Source: Tenacibaculum piscium | Lineage (GTDB): Bacteria > Bacteroidota > Bacteroidia > Flavobacteriales > Flavobacteriaceae | DNA: 64,000 nt | Direction: 5' to 3' | NCBI RefSeq assembly: GCF_021390715.1 | Contig: NZ_JAJGWT010000005.1 | Span: forward strand, 2,650-66,649 | In this document: positions 54,338-63,931 of the stretch, in pieces | Layout of the letters: every line of letters begins with the position of its first letter | How positions within the stretch are numbered: the stretch's first letter is position 1 | Made by a program: the position numbers and the translations under genes | Notes under the pieces: generated by a model | What the model saw: only the letters and a program-made list of their open reading frames with translations | Databases searched by the model: none | Told to the model about the DNA's origin: nothing

Positions 54338-54496
54338 ATGAAAACCGCTAAAATAACAATACTAAATAAACTGGATAAAAAATACAATCCTATCGAAATT
54401 CGATTTAAAGAAAAACCCGTTTCAAAAGAAAAAATAAACCTTGCTTGGGAACGTTTAAAAAATCAAGTAAAATCAGCTGAAAAAACACACTCCTAA
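54338..54496 (+). CDS. Small 52-residue protein, unknown
   Basis: A short reading frame from ATG at 54338 to TAA at 54496, lysine-rich with no signal or membrane segment. It opens MKTAKITILNKLDKKYNPIE and has a likely helix INLAWERLKNQVKSAEK. It follows the orphan sigma factor gene by 81 bases and ends 44 bases before ffh. It could be a small regulator; codon composition is like the neighbours, but no family was recognised, so the call is tentative. Confidence 0.45.
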   Translation: MKTAKITILNKLDKKYNPIEIRFKEKPVSKEKINLAWERLKNQVKSAEKTHS

Positions 54497-54508
54497 CAAC
54501 TAAATTAT

Positions 54509-54516
54509 TATATTTG
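54509..54516 (+). promoter_or_regulatory. -7 promoter box of ffh
   Basis: TATATTTG, 24 bases before the ffh start codon at 54541. Confidence 0.45.
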
Positions 54517-54540
54517 TAACTCTAAAAATGAAGCCGATAC

Positions 54541-55869
54541 ATGTTTAATAATTTAAGTGAAAAGTTAGATAAAGCGTTACATACGCTAAAAGGACACGGA
54601 AAAATTACAGAAGTTAACGTTGCTGAAACACTAAAAGAAGTTCGTAGAGCTTTATTAGATGCCGATGTTAACTTTAAAATTGCAAAAGATTTTACCAAAA
54701 GAGTTCAACAAAAAGCCATAGGTCAAGACGTATTAACAACCTTGAATCCTAGCCAATTAATGGTAAAATTAGTTAAAGACGAATTAACTGACCTAATGGG
54801 TGGTGATACCGTTGGAATTAACTTAGGTGGTTCGATGAGCGTTATTCTAATGTCTGGTTTACAAGGGTCTGGTAAAACTACTTTTTCAGGTAAATTAGCG
54901 AACTTCTTAAAAACCAAAAAATCAAAAGAAGTATTATTAGTCGGGTGTGATGTGTATCGTCCTGCCGCTATTAATCAGTTACAAGTTGTTGGAGAACAAA
55001 TTGGCGTAGAAGTATATGCCGAAATAGACAATAAAAATCCTATTGAAATTTCTCAAAATGCTATCAAGCATGCAAAAGCAACAGGTAAAAATGTTGTAAT
55101 TATTGATACCGCTGGTCGTTTGGCTGTCGATACAGAAATGATGAATGAAATTTCAAACATTCATAAAGCTGTTAATCCGCAGGAAACCCTATTTGTAGTG
55201 GATGCAATGACAGGACAAGATGCTGTAAATACAGCAAAAGCTTTTAACGATATCTTAAATTTTGATGGTGTTGTACTGACAAAATTAGACGGTGATACTC
55301 GTGGTGGAGCAGCATTATCAATTAAATCAGTAGTAAATAAACCAATTAAATTTATTGGTACTGGTGAAAAAATGGATGCTATTGATATTTTTCACCCTGA
55401 TCGTATGGCAGATCGTATTTTAGGAATGGGAGATGTTATCTCATTAGTAGAACGTGCCCAAGAACAATACGACGAAGATGAAGCTCGAAAACTTCAGAAG
55501 AAAATTGCAAAAGATCAATTTGGTTTTGATGACTTTTTAAGTCAAATTCAACAAATCAAAAAGATGGGTAGCATGAAAGATTTAGTCGGAATGATTCCTG
55601 GTGCTGGTAAAGCCTTAAAAGATGTCGATATTGATGAAAATGCTTTTACAGGAATTGAAGCTATTATCCAATCAATGACTCCTTTAGAAAGAAGCACGCC
55701 TTCCACACTAAATGCTAGTCGTAAAAAACGAATTGCCAAAGGCTCTGGAACATCAATTCAAGAAATAAATCAGTTGATGAAGCAATTCAATCAAATGAGT
55801 AAAATGATGAAAATGATGCAAGGCGGTGGCGGAAAAAAAATGATGCAGATGATGCAAAACATGAAATAA
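54541..55869 (+). CDS. ffh: Signal recognition particle GTPase Ffh
   Basis: Targets inner-membrane proteins co-translationally together with 4.5S RNA and FtsY. N domain (1-90), G domain with GLQGSGKTT (106-114, Lys112), DTAGRL, TKLDGDTRGGAALS, and the M domain with the signal-sequence groove. The C-terminus is methionine-rich (MSKMMKMMQGGGGKKMMQ), as usual for Ffh. 442 residues, complete. The folD gene starts 30 bases after its stop. Confidence 0.97.
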   Translation: MFNNLSEKLDKALHTLKGHGKITEVNVAETLKEVRRALLDADVNFKIAKDFTKRVQQKAIGQDVLTTLNPSQLMVKLVKDELTDLMGGDTVGINLGGSMSVILMSGLQGSGKTTFSGKLANFLKTKKSKEVLLVGCDVYRPAAINQLQVVGEQIGVEVYAEIDNKNPIEISQNAIKHAKATGKNVVIIDTAGRLAVDTEMMNEISNIHKAVNPQETLFVVDAMTGQDAVNTAKAFNDILNFDGVVLTKLDGDTRGGAALSIKSVVNKPIKFIGTGEKMDAIDIFHPDRMADRILGMGDVISLVERAQEQYDEDEARKLQKKIAKDQFGFDDFLSQIQQIKKMGSMKDLVGMIPGAGKALKDVDIDENAFTGIEAIIQSMTPLERSTPSTLNASRKKRIAKGSGTSIQEINQLMKQFNQMSKMMKMMQGGGGKKMMQMMQNMK

Positions 55870-55899
55870 TCAAAATTATTAACAACAACACAACACAAA

Positions 55900-56778
55900 A
55901 TGATTTTATTAGACGGTAAAAAAACATCTGCAGATATAAAAGAAGAAATTGCTCTTGAAGTAGTAGATTTAAAAAATCAGGATAAAAAAACACCACATCT
56001 AGCCGCTATAATAGTAGGAAATGATGGAGCAAGTTTAACCTACGTGAATGCAAAGGTTAAAGCCTGTGATCGTGTCGGTTTTGAATCTTCTTTAATTCGA
56101 TTACCAAAAGAAACTACCGAAGAAGAATTGTTAAACGAAATTGCTATTTTAAATATCGATAATGATATTGATGGTTTTATCGTGCAACTTCCACTACCCG
56201 ATCATATTGATGAACAAAAAGTATTAATGTCTATAAATCCTGATAAAGATGTAGATGGTTTTCACCCTACAAATGTTGGTAAAATGGCCTTAAATTTACC
56301 TACTTTTATTTCTGCAACTCCTTTCGGAATTTTAGAATTATTAGAACGCTATAAAGTAGAAACATCAGGAAAACACGTGGTTGTTATTGGGCGTAGTCAT
56401 ATTGTTGGTAGTCCGATGAGTATTTTATTAGCTCAAAAAAGAAAAGTAGGAAACGCTACTGTTACCTTAACACATAGTAGAACAAAAAACTTAAAAGAAC
56501 TTACCTTACAAGCTGATATTATTATTGCTGCTTTAGGGATTCCTGAATTTTTAAAAGCCGATATGATAAAAGATCATGTAACGGTTATTGACGTAGGAAT
56601 TACTCGTGTTGCCGATTCTTCTAAGAAAAATGGTTTCCGTTTAGTTGGTGATGTTGCTTTTGATGAAGTTTCTAAAAAATCAGCATTTATAACACCTGTT
56701 CCAGGTGGTGTTGGTCCAATGACTATCGCAATGTTATTAAAAAATACCTTACTTGCCTGTAGTAGACGAGATTCTTAA
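55900..56778 (+). CDS. folD: Bifunctional methylenetetrahydrofolate dehydrogenase / cyclohydrolase
   Basis: Interconverts 5,10-methylene-, methenyl- and 10-formyl-tetrahydrofolate for purine and formyl-Met synthesis. Hallmarks are [18 protein letters not shown] (catalytic Lys in Y-x-x-x-K), [51 protein letters not shown] (NADP loop) and the closing [20 protein letters not shown]. 292 residues. Co-transcribed with ffh by position. Confidence 0.97.
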   Translation: MILLDGKKTSADIKEEIALEVVDLKNQDKKTPHLAAIIVGNDGASLTYVNAKVKACDRVGFESSLIRLPKETTEEELLNEIAILNIDNDIDGFIVQLPLPDHIDEQKVLMSINPDKDVDGFHPTNVGKMALNLPTFISATPFGILELLERYKVETSGKHVVVIGRSHIVGSPMSILLAQKRKVGNATVTLTHSRTKNLKELTLQADIIIAALGIPEFLKADMIKDHVTVIDVGITRVADSSKKNGFRLVGDVAFDEVSKKSAFITPVPGGVGPMTIAMLLKNTLLACSRRDS

Positions 56779-56813
56779 AAAATAAATTTATATCGTAATT
56801 TATATAGTTTTAT

Positions 56814-56841
56814 ATAACAAGGGGTTTTAACCCCTTGTTAT
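56814..56841. repeat. ACAAGGGG palindrome after folD
   Basis: ATAACAAGGGG and CCCCTTGTTAT are perfect 11-bp arms around TTTTAA. It is the same element as 25827-25848. It may act as a weak terminator between folD (+) and the convergent GTPase gene (-). Confidence 0.7.
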
Positions 56842-56886
56842 ATTTACTTGTTTTTTTAGTTGTTTTTTTACTTTTTTCAAAATATT

Positions 56887-58926
56887 TTAAATCACTCGTT
56901 CATCGGCTTTGTAAGCTCCACGTCTATGCAAAATCCATTGGGCTTCATCTAACGGATTTACACCTTTATAATCTCTTGATATTCCTTCATTTTTAGGACA
57001 AACATCATATCCATAAAATTTCAAACGCAAACGAATTTTACCGCTACTAATCGTATTTAATTTGATACTAAAATCCAAAGAAGTGGCCACGGGTATTTTT
57101 CCTCTTAATATAAAATTTTCAGTTTCTGATATAAATTCAGGCGTATCAAAAGTGGCTCTTCGAGTACTTAATTCGGCAGTTATTTTCCCTAATAAAGATT
57201 CATTTGCTTTTATCTCAAAGCTCAAAATAGGTTCTAATAAATGCGTTCCTCCCTTTTTTAATCCTTGCATAATTCCCATAGGAGTTGCTAAATTAAAATC
57301 ACCAGGTCTGGAATGTACGTTATGATCTTCACCTTTTATGAGTGTAATTTTCACATCTGTTACTTCCCAACCTAAAATTCCTTGTGCCAATGCTTTTGGA
57401 ATTGTTCGTGCAATTTCATGTTGATATTTAATATGCACATCATTTTGAGAAACCACAGAATGATACTCAACGCCCGAATTTAACGGCGCAGGTTCAATTA
57501 AAAAAGTCATGATTGCCCAACAAGGTTTTGGCATCCAATATCGAATATATCCTTCGGCTTTTTTGCTGATAGTTTCTTTATACACAACTTGCGGATCGGT
57601 AAATGTTGCCGAAATATCGAAACGCTCTTTTAAAAGATGTGCTAATATTTCAATTTGCATTTGTCCCATCAATAATAATTGCAGTTCTTTTTCTGCCTTA
57701 AACCACTTGAATTGTAATGATGGATCTTCACTATCTAACTGTGTTAAGGCTTTTGCTAAGGCATTATAATCGGCATTATTTTCAGGAATTACTTGAACCG
57801 TAAGCACTGGAATATGCAATTCTGGAAGTGCTGGAATGTTCGTTGGATCGCCTAAAATATCTCCTGCTTTTGTACCTAAAACACCTGTAATTACGCCAAT
57901 ATCTCCTGATGTTAAAATACAATTATCAATATATTTTGTTTGCTGTAATTGTTTGGTTTGATGTATTTTAGTTTCTAATTGTTGTGTATAATTATACACC
58001 GTTGTTTTAGAAGATAATCTTCCTGAAAAAACTTTTACATGCGCCATCGTTCCGAAAACAGCATGTTGTTCTAACTTAAAAACATAGGCTGAAAGTGATT
58101 TTTCTAGTATTTTTTCTGATGTATTTTCTGAGATATTTGAATTTAAAGAAGTTGGAAAAAATTGAATTATTCCGTCTAATAATTCGGTTACTCCGATATT
58201 ATTTTTGGCAATTCCTGTATAAACAGGCGTAATTTTAGTGTCAATCGTTAATTTTTGAATCGTTTTTAAATACGTTTCATCAGTAATTATTTCATCATTA
58301 AAAAAGCGTTCTAATAATACTTCATCAGTATCAAGAATTGTTGTAATTGTTTTTTCTCTAATTTCAGAAATTGCGACTACTGTTTTATCATCCGAAGAAA
58401 TAGTAAAAATAGGCGAAATTGTTGCGTTTGGTAAACCGTCATTTTCAGAAGCAATTATTACCACAGGTTTTGCATTTAAATCGGTTTCTAATTGCGTTAT
58501 TACAGTTTCGGTATCTGCTCCTTGCCTATCAATTTTATTGATGAAAATTAATGTTGGTATTTTTAATTCTTGTAATGAATCCCAAATATTTAAGGTGTGT
58601 GCTTGCACGCCTTCCACCGCAGAAACGACCAAAATAACGGCATCAACAACGCATAAAGCACGTTCTACTTCACTAGAAAAATCAACGTGTCCAGGAGTAT
58701 CAATTAAATTAATTTTGATGTTTTTCCAATCAAATGAAGTTGTTGAGGCTTTTATCGAAATTCCTCGTTCTTTTTCAAGGGATAAACTATCGGTATTTGT
58801 AGAACCTTTATCGACACTTCCAAGAATTCGAATAGCACCTGAATTGTATAAAAAATGTTCTGTAAGTGTTGTTTTTCCTGCATCTACATGCGCTAAAATA
58901 CCGATATTTATAGTTGGTTTCGTCAT
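56887..58926 (-). CDS. TetM/EF-G-like ribosome-protection GTPase family protein
   Basis: Translational GTPase of 679 residues. G1 AHVDAGKT (12-19), DTPGH (76-80) and NKID (130-133) give the GTPase. The N-terminus NIGILAHVDAGKTTLTEHFLY matches the TetM/TetQ group more than EF-G. The domain IV region has HSRPGDFNLATPMGIMQGL where TetM has the YSPVSTP loop that dislodges tetracycline; that loop is not conserved here, and the C-terminal tail ends ADERVI. Possible roles are a diverged resistance protein or a ribosome-rescue factor. No regulatory leader peptide was recognised. Confidence 0.78.
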   Translation of the reverse strand: MTKPTINIGILAHVDAGKTTLTEHFLYNSGAIRILGSVDKGSTNTDSLSLEKERGISIKASTTSFDWKNIKINLIDTPGHVDFSSEVERALCVVDAVILVVSAVEGVQAHTLNIWDSLQELKIPTLIFINKIDRQGADTETVITQLETDLNAKPVVIIASENDGLPNATISPIFTISSDDKTVVAISEIREKTITTILDTDEVLLERFFNDEIITDETYLKTIQKLTIDTKITPVYTGIAKNNIGVTELLDGIIQFFPTSLNSNISENTSEKILEKSLSAYVFKLEQHAVFGTMAHVKVFSGRLSSKTTVYNYTQQLETKIHQTKQLQQTKYIDNCILTSGDIGVITGVLGTKAGDILGDPTNIPALPELHIPVLTVQVIPENNADYNALAKALTQLDSEDPSLQFKWFKAEKELQLLLMGQMQIEILAHLLKERFDISATFTDPQVVYKETISKKAEGYIRYWMPKPCWAIMTFLIEPAPLNSGVEYHSVVSQNDVHIKYQHEIARTIPKALAQGILGWEVTDVKITLIKGEDHNVHSRPGDFNLATPMGIMQGLKKGGTHLLEPILSFEIKANESLLGKITAELSTRRATFDTPEFISETENFILRGKIPVATSLDFSIKLNTISSGKIRLRLKFYGYDVCPKNEGISRDYKGVNPLDEAQWILHRRGAYKADERVI

Positions 58927-59153
58927 TCTTATTTCATCCTATTTTTAATTATTTAAAGTGATTCTTCACTAAATAACACGACAAAATTACGGTATTACTA
59001 TCAAAATAAATTAGGTTTTATCCTACTTATTTTACTACTTTTAAACTCCTTAAAAACACTGATTTTCAAACCTATGACAAAAAAAAGAACTTATTAAAAA
59101 AAGAATACAAATAAAAATCAAAAAAAGTTGAAAAATAAAAAAACTAAAAAACA

Positions 59154-60515
59154 ATGATAGAAATTATTATTTACATAAGTATTGGACTTATTCTAGGCGG
59201 TATTATTGGCTGGTTTATCGGTCGCTTGAAAAGTAACATCACCTTACAAGAACAGAAAAAAGAAAGTTTAGAGAATTTCATCCTTTTAGATAAAAAATAT
59301 GCAATACTCAAAGCAACTTCAGAAGATTTATTGAAAAAACACGAAGAAAAGAAGCAAGAATTAGACAATCAAATTAATAATTTAAAAAATACGAATCATA
59401 CATTTTTTGAAAATCTTACAACGGCTAATGCTAAAAATAATGCTTTAGAAGAAAAATTAATCACCCAAAAAGAAGAAATAAAAGAAATGAGTGAAAAATT
59501 TAATTTGGAATTTAAAAATATTGCTTCCGAAATATTAAAAGATAACACCAAATCTTTTACAGAACTTAATGAAACAAAAATAAAAGCATTGTTAAATCCT
59601 TTAGGCGAAAACATAAAAGAATTTAAACAAAAAGTTCAAGATGTCTACGATAAAGAAGCAAAAGAACGGTTTTCTTTGGGCGAAAAAGTGAAAGAATTAG
59701 CCGATAAAAGTGACCAAATTAGTCAAGATGCCATCAACCTTACTAACGCCTTAAAAGGCGAAGCAAAAACACAAGGAAATTGGGGCGAAATGATTTTAGA
59801 AAATATTTTAGAAAAATCTGGATTGCGTAAAAATGAAGAATATTTTAAAGAACATCAACTCGAAGATGAAGATGGAAATCCTTTAAAATCCGATGTGGAA
59901 GGAAAAAAAATGCGCCCAGATTTTGTTATCAAATATCCTGATAATAGAAATGTTATTATTGATTCAAAAGTTTCTTTAAACGCTTTTACAAGATATATCG
60001 CTTCCGATGAAATTGAAACTCAAAAGAAAGAAATTCAATCGCATGTAACAGCAATTAAAAATCATATTATCGCCCTAAGCTCCAAAGGATATGATGATTA
60101 TGATAAATCTTTAGACTTTGTAATGATGTTTATTCCTAGCGAACCTGCTTATATTGCCGCCATGCAAGCCGATGCTAATCTCTGGAATTACGCATACGAT
60201 AAACGAATTTTATTAATGAATCCGACCAATCTTATTACTTCTCTAAAGTTAATTGTTGATTTATGGAAACGTGAATATCAAAATAAAAATGCCATTGCAA
60301 TTGCAGATAGAGGTGCCAAATTATACGATAAATTTGTTGGTTTTGTTGATAATTTAGATAAAATTGGAAAACACTTAAATAATGCTCAAAATTCGTATCA
60401 TGATGCCTATAAACAGTTAAGTACAGGGAATGATAACCTAGTTACACAAACCACAAAACTAAAAGAATTAGGTGTTAAAAATAAAAAAGAACTTCCGTTG
60501 AATTTAGTGAAATAA
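59154..60515 (+). CDS. rmuC: DNA recombination protein RmuC
   Basis: Membrane-anchored putative nuclease that limits inversions between short repeats. One N-terminal membrane segment (about 3-24) is followed by a coiled coil (about 30-140) and the RmuC domain: GEAKTQGNWGEMILENILEKSGL, MRPDFVIKYPDNRNVIIDSK (the PD-(D/E)xK-like D...DSK), and VMMFIPSEPAYIAAM. 453 residues. Monocistronic with its own terminator. Confidence 0.93.
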   Translation: MIEIIIYISIGLILGGIIGWFIGRLKSNITLQEQKKESLENFILLDKKYAILKATSEDLLKKHEEKKQELDNQINNLKNTNHTFFENLTTANAKNNALEEKLITQKEEIKEMSEKFNLEFKNIASEILKDNTKSFTELNETKIKALLNPLGENIKEFKQKVQDVYDKEAKERFSLGEKVKELADKSDQISQDAINLTNALKGEAKTQGNWGEMILENILEKSGLRKNEEYFKEHQLEDEDGNPLKSDVEGKKMRPDFVIKYPDNRNVIIDSKVSLNAFTRYIASDEIETQKKEIQSHVTAIKNHIIALSSKGYDDYDKSLDFVMMFIPSEPAYIAAMQADANLWNYAYDKRILLMNPTNLITSLKLIVDLWKREYQNKNAIAIADRGAKLYDKFVGFVDNLDKIGKHLNNAQNSYHDAYKQLSTGNDNLVTQTTKLKELGVKNKKELPLNLVK

Positions 60516-60552
60516 AAAAAATCTACTAAATTTTCATTTAGTAGATTTTTTT
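60514..60552. terminator. Bidirectional terminator between rmuC and sucD
   Basis: AAAATCTACTAAATTTTCAT and TTAGTAGATTTTTTT form a stem with A and T runs on the two sides, suitable for both convergent genes. Confidence 0.88.
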
Positions 60553-60573
60553 AAATTTTAAATAACTGTATTA

Positions 60574-61446
60574 TTATGCTAATACTTTAGCTACCATTTC
60601 ACCAATTTTAGCTGGAGATTCCACAACGTGAACACCATTTTCTGCTAAGATTTTCATTTTAGCTTGTGCTGTATCATCGTCGCCACCTACAATTGCTCCT
60701 GCATGTCCCATTGTTCTACCTGCTGGTGCTGTTTGTCCTGCGATAAAACCAATAACTGGTTTACGATTTCCGTCCGCTTTAATCCAACGTGCAGCTTCTG
60801 CTTCTAAATTACCTCCGATTTCACCAATCATTACGATTGCTTCTGTTTCGTCGTCATTCATTAATAATTCAACGGCTTCTTTAGTAGTAGTTCCAATAAT
60901 TGGATCTCCACCAATACCGATAGCTGTTGTAATTCCGTATCCTTGTTTTACAACTTGGTCAGCTGCTTCATAGGTTAAAGTTCCTGATTTAGAAACGATA
61001 CCAACTTTTCCTTTTTTGAAGATAAAACCTGGCATAATACCAACTTTTGCTTCATCTGGAGTAATTACCCCTGGACAGTTAGGTCCTACTAAAGTACAGT
61101 CTAATTGGTCGATATACGATTTTACTTTTACCATATCAGCTGTAGGAATTCCTTCAGTAATACAAATGATTACTTTAATTCCTGCTTCTGCAGCTTCCAT
61201 AATAGCGTCCGCAGCAAATGCTGGTGGCACAAAAATAATAGAAGTATCTGCTCCTACTTTTTGTACAGCTTGATCAACCGTATTAAAAACTGGTTTTCCT
61301 AAGTGCTCTTGACCACCTTTACCTGGAGTAACTCCTCCAACTACGTTTGTTCCGTAATCAATCATTTGACCAGCGTGGAAAGTTCCTTCGCTACCAGTAA
61401 AACCTTGTACAATAATTTTTGAATCTTTATTTACTAAAACACTCAT
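60574..61446 (-). CDS. sucD: Succinyl-CoA ligase alpha subunit
   Basis: TCA-cycle enzyme subunit binding CoA and carrying the phosphohistidine. GFTGSEGTFHAGQMIDYGTN binds CoA, GPNCPGVI and SKSGTLTYEAADQ are typical, and the active-site His is in TMGHAGAIVGG. Length 290 is standard. The beta-subunit gene is not adjacent. It is the last gene of the fabZ-lpxA-efp-lpxD-sucD series, 63 bases after the lpxD-like gene, with a possible own -7 box TACTTTTG at 61473-61480 (minus). Confidence 0.96.
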   Translation of the reverse strand: MSVLVNKDSKIIVQGFTGSEGTFHAGQMIDYGTNVVGGVTPGKGGQEHLGKPVFNTVDQAVQKVGADTSIIFVPPAFAADAIMEAAEAGIKVIICITEGIPTADMVKVKSYIDQLDCTLVGPNCPGVITPDEAKVGIMPGFIFKKGKVGIVSKSGTLTYEAADQVVKQGYGITTAIGIGGDPIIGTTTKEAVELLMNDDETEAIVMIGEIGGNLEAEAARWIKADGNRKPVIGFIAGQTAPAGRTMGHAGAIVGGDDDTAQAKMKILAENGVHVVESPAKIGEMVAKVLA

Positions 61447-61509
61447 GGATTTTTATTTTTATTTGTGCTTCACAAAAGTAATCGTTTGATATTGATTTGT
61501 GAAAAATTT

Positions 61510-62436
61510 TTAGTTGTTTTTTTGTTCTTTTAAGAAACGTTTTATTCCAGCCATTTCTTTTAACTTTTCTCTAGATTCTGAAATTGGAGTTCCAAAATAG
61601 GTTTTTCCTCCTGCCACAGATTTTGTAACGCCTGTTTGCCCAAGGATTATCGCTTTTTTACCGATAGTAATACCACTATTAGTACCGACTTGTCCCCAAA
61701 TAGTAACCTCATCCTCAATAATAACACAACCTGCAATACCTGTTTGCGAAGCAATTAAACATTTTTTACCAATAATCGTATCATGTCCAACATGTACTTG
61801 ATTGTCAATTTTTGTTCCTGCACCAATCGTGGTATCACCTGTTACGCCTTTATCAATCGTACAAGAAGCACCTAGAGTTACATTATCTTCTAAAATAACA
61901 CGTCCACCAGAGATTAATTGGTCAAATCCTTCAGGTCTATTTTTATAATAAAAAGCATCCGCTCCTAAAACCGTATTAGCGTGAATGATAACATTATCAC
62001 CAATAATCGAATTACTATAAATCGTTACATTCGGATGAATAATACAATTTTCCCCAATAATTACATCATCTCCAATAAAAACATTTGGTTGAATAATAGT
62101 TCCTTTTCCTATTATTGCAGTTTCAGAAATACTTTCTTTAGATGCTATAAACGGATTAAAATGAATCGTTAATTTATTAAAATCAGCAAAAGGATCCTCA
62201 GAAATTAATAATGTTTTTCCAACGGGACAATCCACTTTTTTATTGATTAAAATAGTCGTTGCCTTCGAATTTAATGCTTTTTCATAATATTTTGGATGAT
62301 CGACAAAAACAATATCTCCTTCCGCTACAACATGAATTTCATTAATTCCCTTTATAAGAAAGTTTTTATCGCCTACAAATTCCACCTTTAATAAAGAGGC
62401 TATTTGAGCTAATGTTTGTGGTTTTTTAAATTTCAT
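61510..62436 (-). CDS. LpxD-like hexapeptide acyltransferase
   Basis: UDP-3-O-(3-hydroxyacyl)glucosamine N-acyltransferase-type protein for lipid A. The N-terminal uridine-binding domain (1-100) includes GDIVFVDHPKYYEKALNSKA. Left-handed beta-helix repeats run from about 105 to 270 (GKGTIIQPNVFIGDDVIIGE and GDNVIIHANTVLGADAFYYK). HVGHDTIIGKKCLIASQTGI resembles the catalytic HVGHD-type loop. At 308 residues it is shorter than classical LpxD (about 340). In this family a full lpxD normally stands upstream of lpxC-fabZ, so this may be a second paralogue. The gap to efp is 38 bases. Confidence 0.83.
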   Translation of the reverse strand: MKFKKPQTLAQIASLLKVEFVGDKNFLIKGINEIHVVAEGDIVFVDHPKYYEKALNSKATTILINKKVDCPVGKTLLISEDPFADFNKLTIHFNPFIASKESISETAIIGKGTIIQPNVFIGDDVIIGENCIIHPNVTIYSNSIIGDNVIIHANTVLGADAFYYKNRPEGFDQLISGGRVILEDNVTLGASCTIDKGVTGDTTIGAGTKIDNQVHVGHDTIIGKKCLIASQTGIAGCVIIEDEVTIWGQVGTNSGITIGKKAIILGQTGVTKSVAGGKTYFGTPISESREKLKEMAGIKRFLKEQKNN

Positions 62437-62474
62437 TATTCTAAAAAGAGATTCCCGTAAAAACGAGAATATAT

Positions 62475-63041
62475 TTATTCTTTAACACGTTCTTGATACG
62501 TTCCTTTAGTCGTTTCGACTTTAATTTTATCACCTTCGTTGATAAAAAGTGGTACATTTACAATAGCTCCAGATTCAACCGTTGCTGGTTTTGTAGCATT
62601 TGTCGCCGTATTTCCTTTTACACCAGGTTCGGTATGAGTAACCTCTAGAATTACACTTGCAGGCATATCCACAGATAATGGCATTTCATCTTCAGAATTG
62701 ATAATAATCGTAACGACTTCACCTTCTTTCATTAATTCAGGTGCATCTAAAGCACTTTTTTCTAAGGTAATTTGAGAATAATCTTCTTGATTCATAAAGT
62801 GAAACGTTTCACCTTCTTTATATAAATATTGAAATTTATGTGTTTCAACTCTTACATCATCAATTTTTCTTCCTGAAGGAAAGGTGTTATCAACGACTTT
62901 CCCATTGGTTACACTTTTTAATTTTGTTCTTACAAAAGCAGGTCCTTTTCCTGGTTTTACATGTAAAAATTCAACAACTTTATAAATATCGTTGTTGTAT
63001 CTCATACATAATCCGTTTTTAATATCTGATGTTGTAGCCAT
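62475..63041 (-). CDS. efp: Elongation factor P
   Basis: Relieves ribosomes stalled at polyproline. The loop HVKPGKGPAFVRTKLKS holds the tip Lys32, the position normally modified; the loop has lysine, not arginine, so EpmA-type or another lysine modification is expected rather than EarP rhamnosylation. The C-terminal OB domains include TEPGVKGNTATNATKPATVE and SGAIVNVPLFINEGDKIKVE. 188 residues, complete. Confidence 0.97.
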   Translation of the reverse strand: MATTSDIKNGLCMRYNNDIYKVVEFLHVKPGKGPAFVRTKLKSVTNGKVVDNTFPSGRKIDDVRVETHKFQYLYKEGETFHFMNQEDYSQITLEKSALDAPELMKEGEVVTIIINSEDEMPLSVDMPASVILEVTHTEPGVKGNTATNATKPATVESGAIVNVPLFINEGDKIKVETTKGTYQERVKE

Positions 63042-63139
63042 TGTATTTATTATATTTGATATAAAGTTTACAGCCTTTTAACAGGCGTATAAACTTTTTT
63101 AATTAGTTTTGATTATTTTTAAGCGTACTATGATTGATT

Positions 63140-63925
63140 TTAATTTGATTTAAAATATCCTTTCATAATTCCACGATGCGAATCTTTTATAAATTGAATA
63201 ATTTCATCACGTTCAGAGGTTGCTTCCATTTCAGCTTCAATAATATCAATTGCTTGTGAATTATTATAGTTTTGTTGAAATAATATTCTAAAGATATCTT
63301 GAATTTCTCTAATTTTTTCGATGGAATATCCTCTTCTACGCAGTCCTACGGAATTTATTCCTACATATGATAAAGGTTCACGTGCTGCTTTTACATAAGG
63401 TGGCACATCTTTACGAACTAAAGAACCTCCTGTTACAAAAGCGTGGCTTCCTATCGATGCGAATTGATGTACTGCTACCATTCCTGCTAATACGACATTA
63501 TCTCCGACAGTTACATGTCCTGCTAAGGTGGTATTATTAGAAAAAATACAATTATCTCCCACCAAGCAATCGTGAGCAATATGACAATATGCCATTATTA
63601 AACAATTATCTCCAATAACTGTTTTCATTCTATCGGAAGTCCCTCGATTGATGGTAACACATTCTCTGATAGTTACATTATCACCAATAACAACGGTTGT
63701 TTCTTCGTCATCAAATTTTAAATCTTGTGGTATTGCCGATATTACAGCACCTGGAAAAATTCTACAATTTTTACCTATACGCGCTCCTTCCATGATAGTA
63801 ACATTAGAACCTATCCAAGTTCCTGAACCGATTTCAACATTAGAATGTATGGTTGTAAAAGGTTCGATGACTACATTTCTAGCAATTTTTGCTTGTGGAT
63901 GTACGTATGCCAGTGGTTGATTCAT
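63140..63925 (-). CDS. lpxA: UDP-N-acetylglucosamine O-acyltransferase
   Basis: First step of lipid A synthesis: transfer of a 3-hydroxyacyl chain from ACP to UDP-GlcNAc. Left-handed beta-helix from the N-terminus (YVHPQAKIARNVVIEPFTTI), with YCHIAHDCLVGDNCIFSNN holding the catalytic His of H-I-A-H-D, and the C-terminal helical domain GLRRRGYSIEKIREIQDIFR. 261 residues. It starts 6 bases after the stop of the upstream fabZ domain gene, so translation is likely coupled. Confidence 0.96.
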   Translation of the reverse strand: MNQPLAYVHPQAKIARNVVIEPFTTIHSNVEIGSGTWIGSNVTIMEGARIGKNCRIFPGAVISAIPQDLKFDDEETTVVIGDNVTIRECVTINRGTSDRMKTVIGDNCLIMAYCHIAHDCLVGDNCIFSNNTTLAGHVTVGDNVVLAGMVAVHQFASIGSHAFVTGGSLVRKDVPPYVKAAREPLSYVGINSVGLRRRGYSIEKIREIQDIFRILFQQNYNNSQAIDIIEAEMEATSERDEIIQFIKDSHRGIMKGYFKSN

Positions 63926-63931
63926 AAAGTT

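Noticed and set aside
54338-54496. Anti-sigma factor interpretation of the 52-codon ORF
   Set aside because: No membrane segment, no zinc-binding motif and no FecR similarity; only position suggests it.
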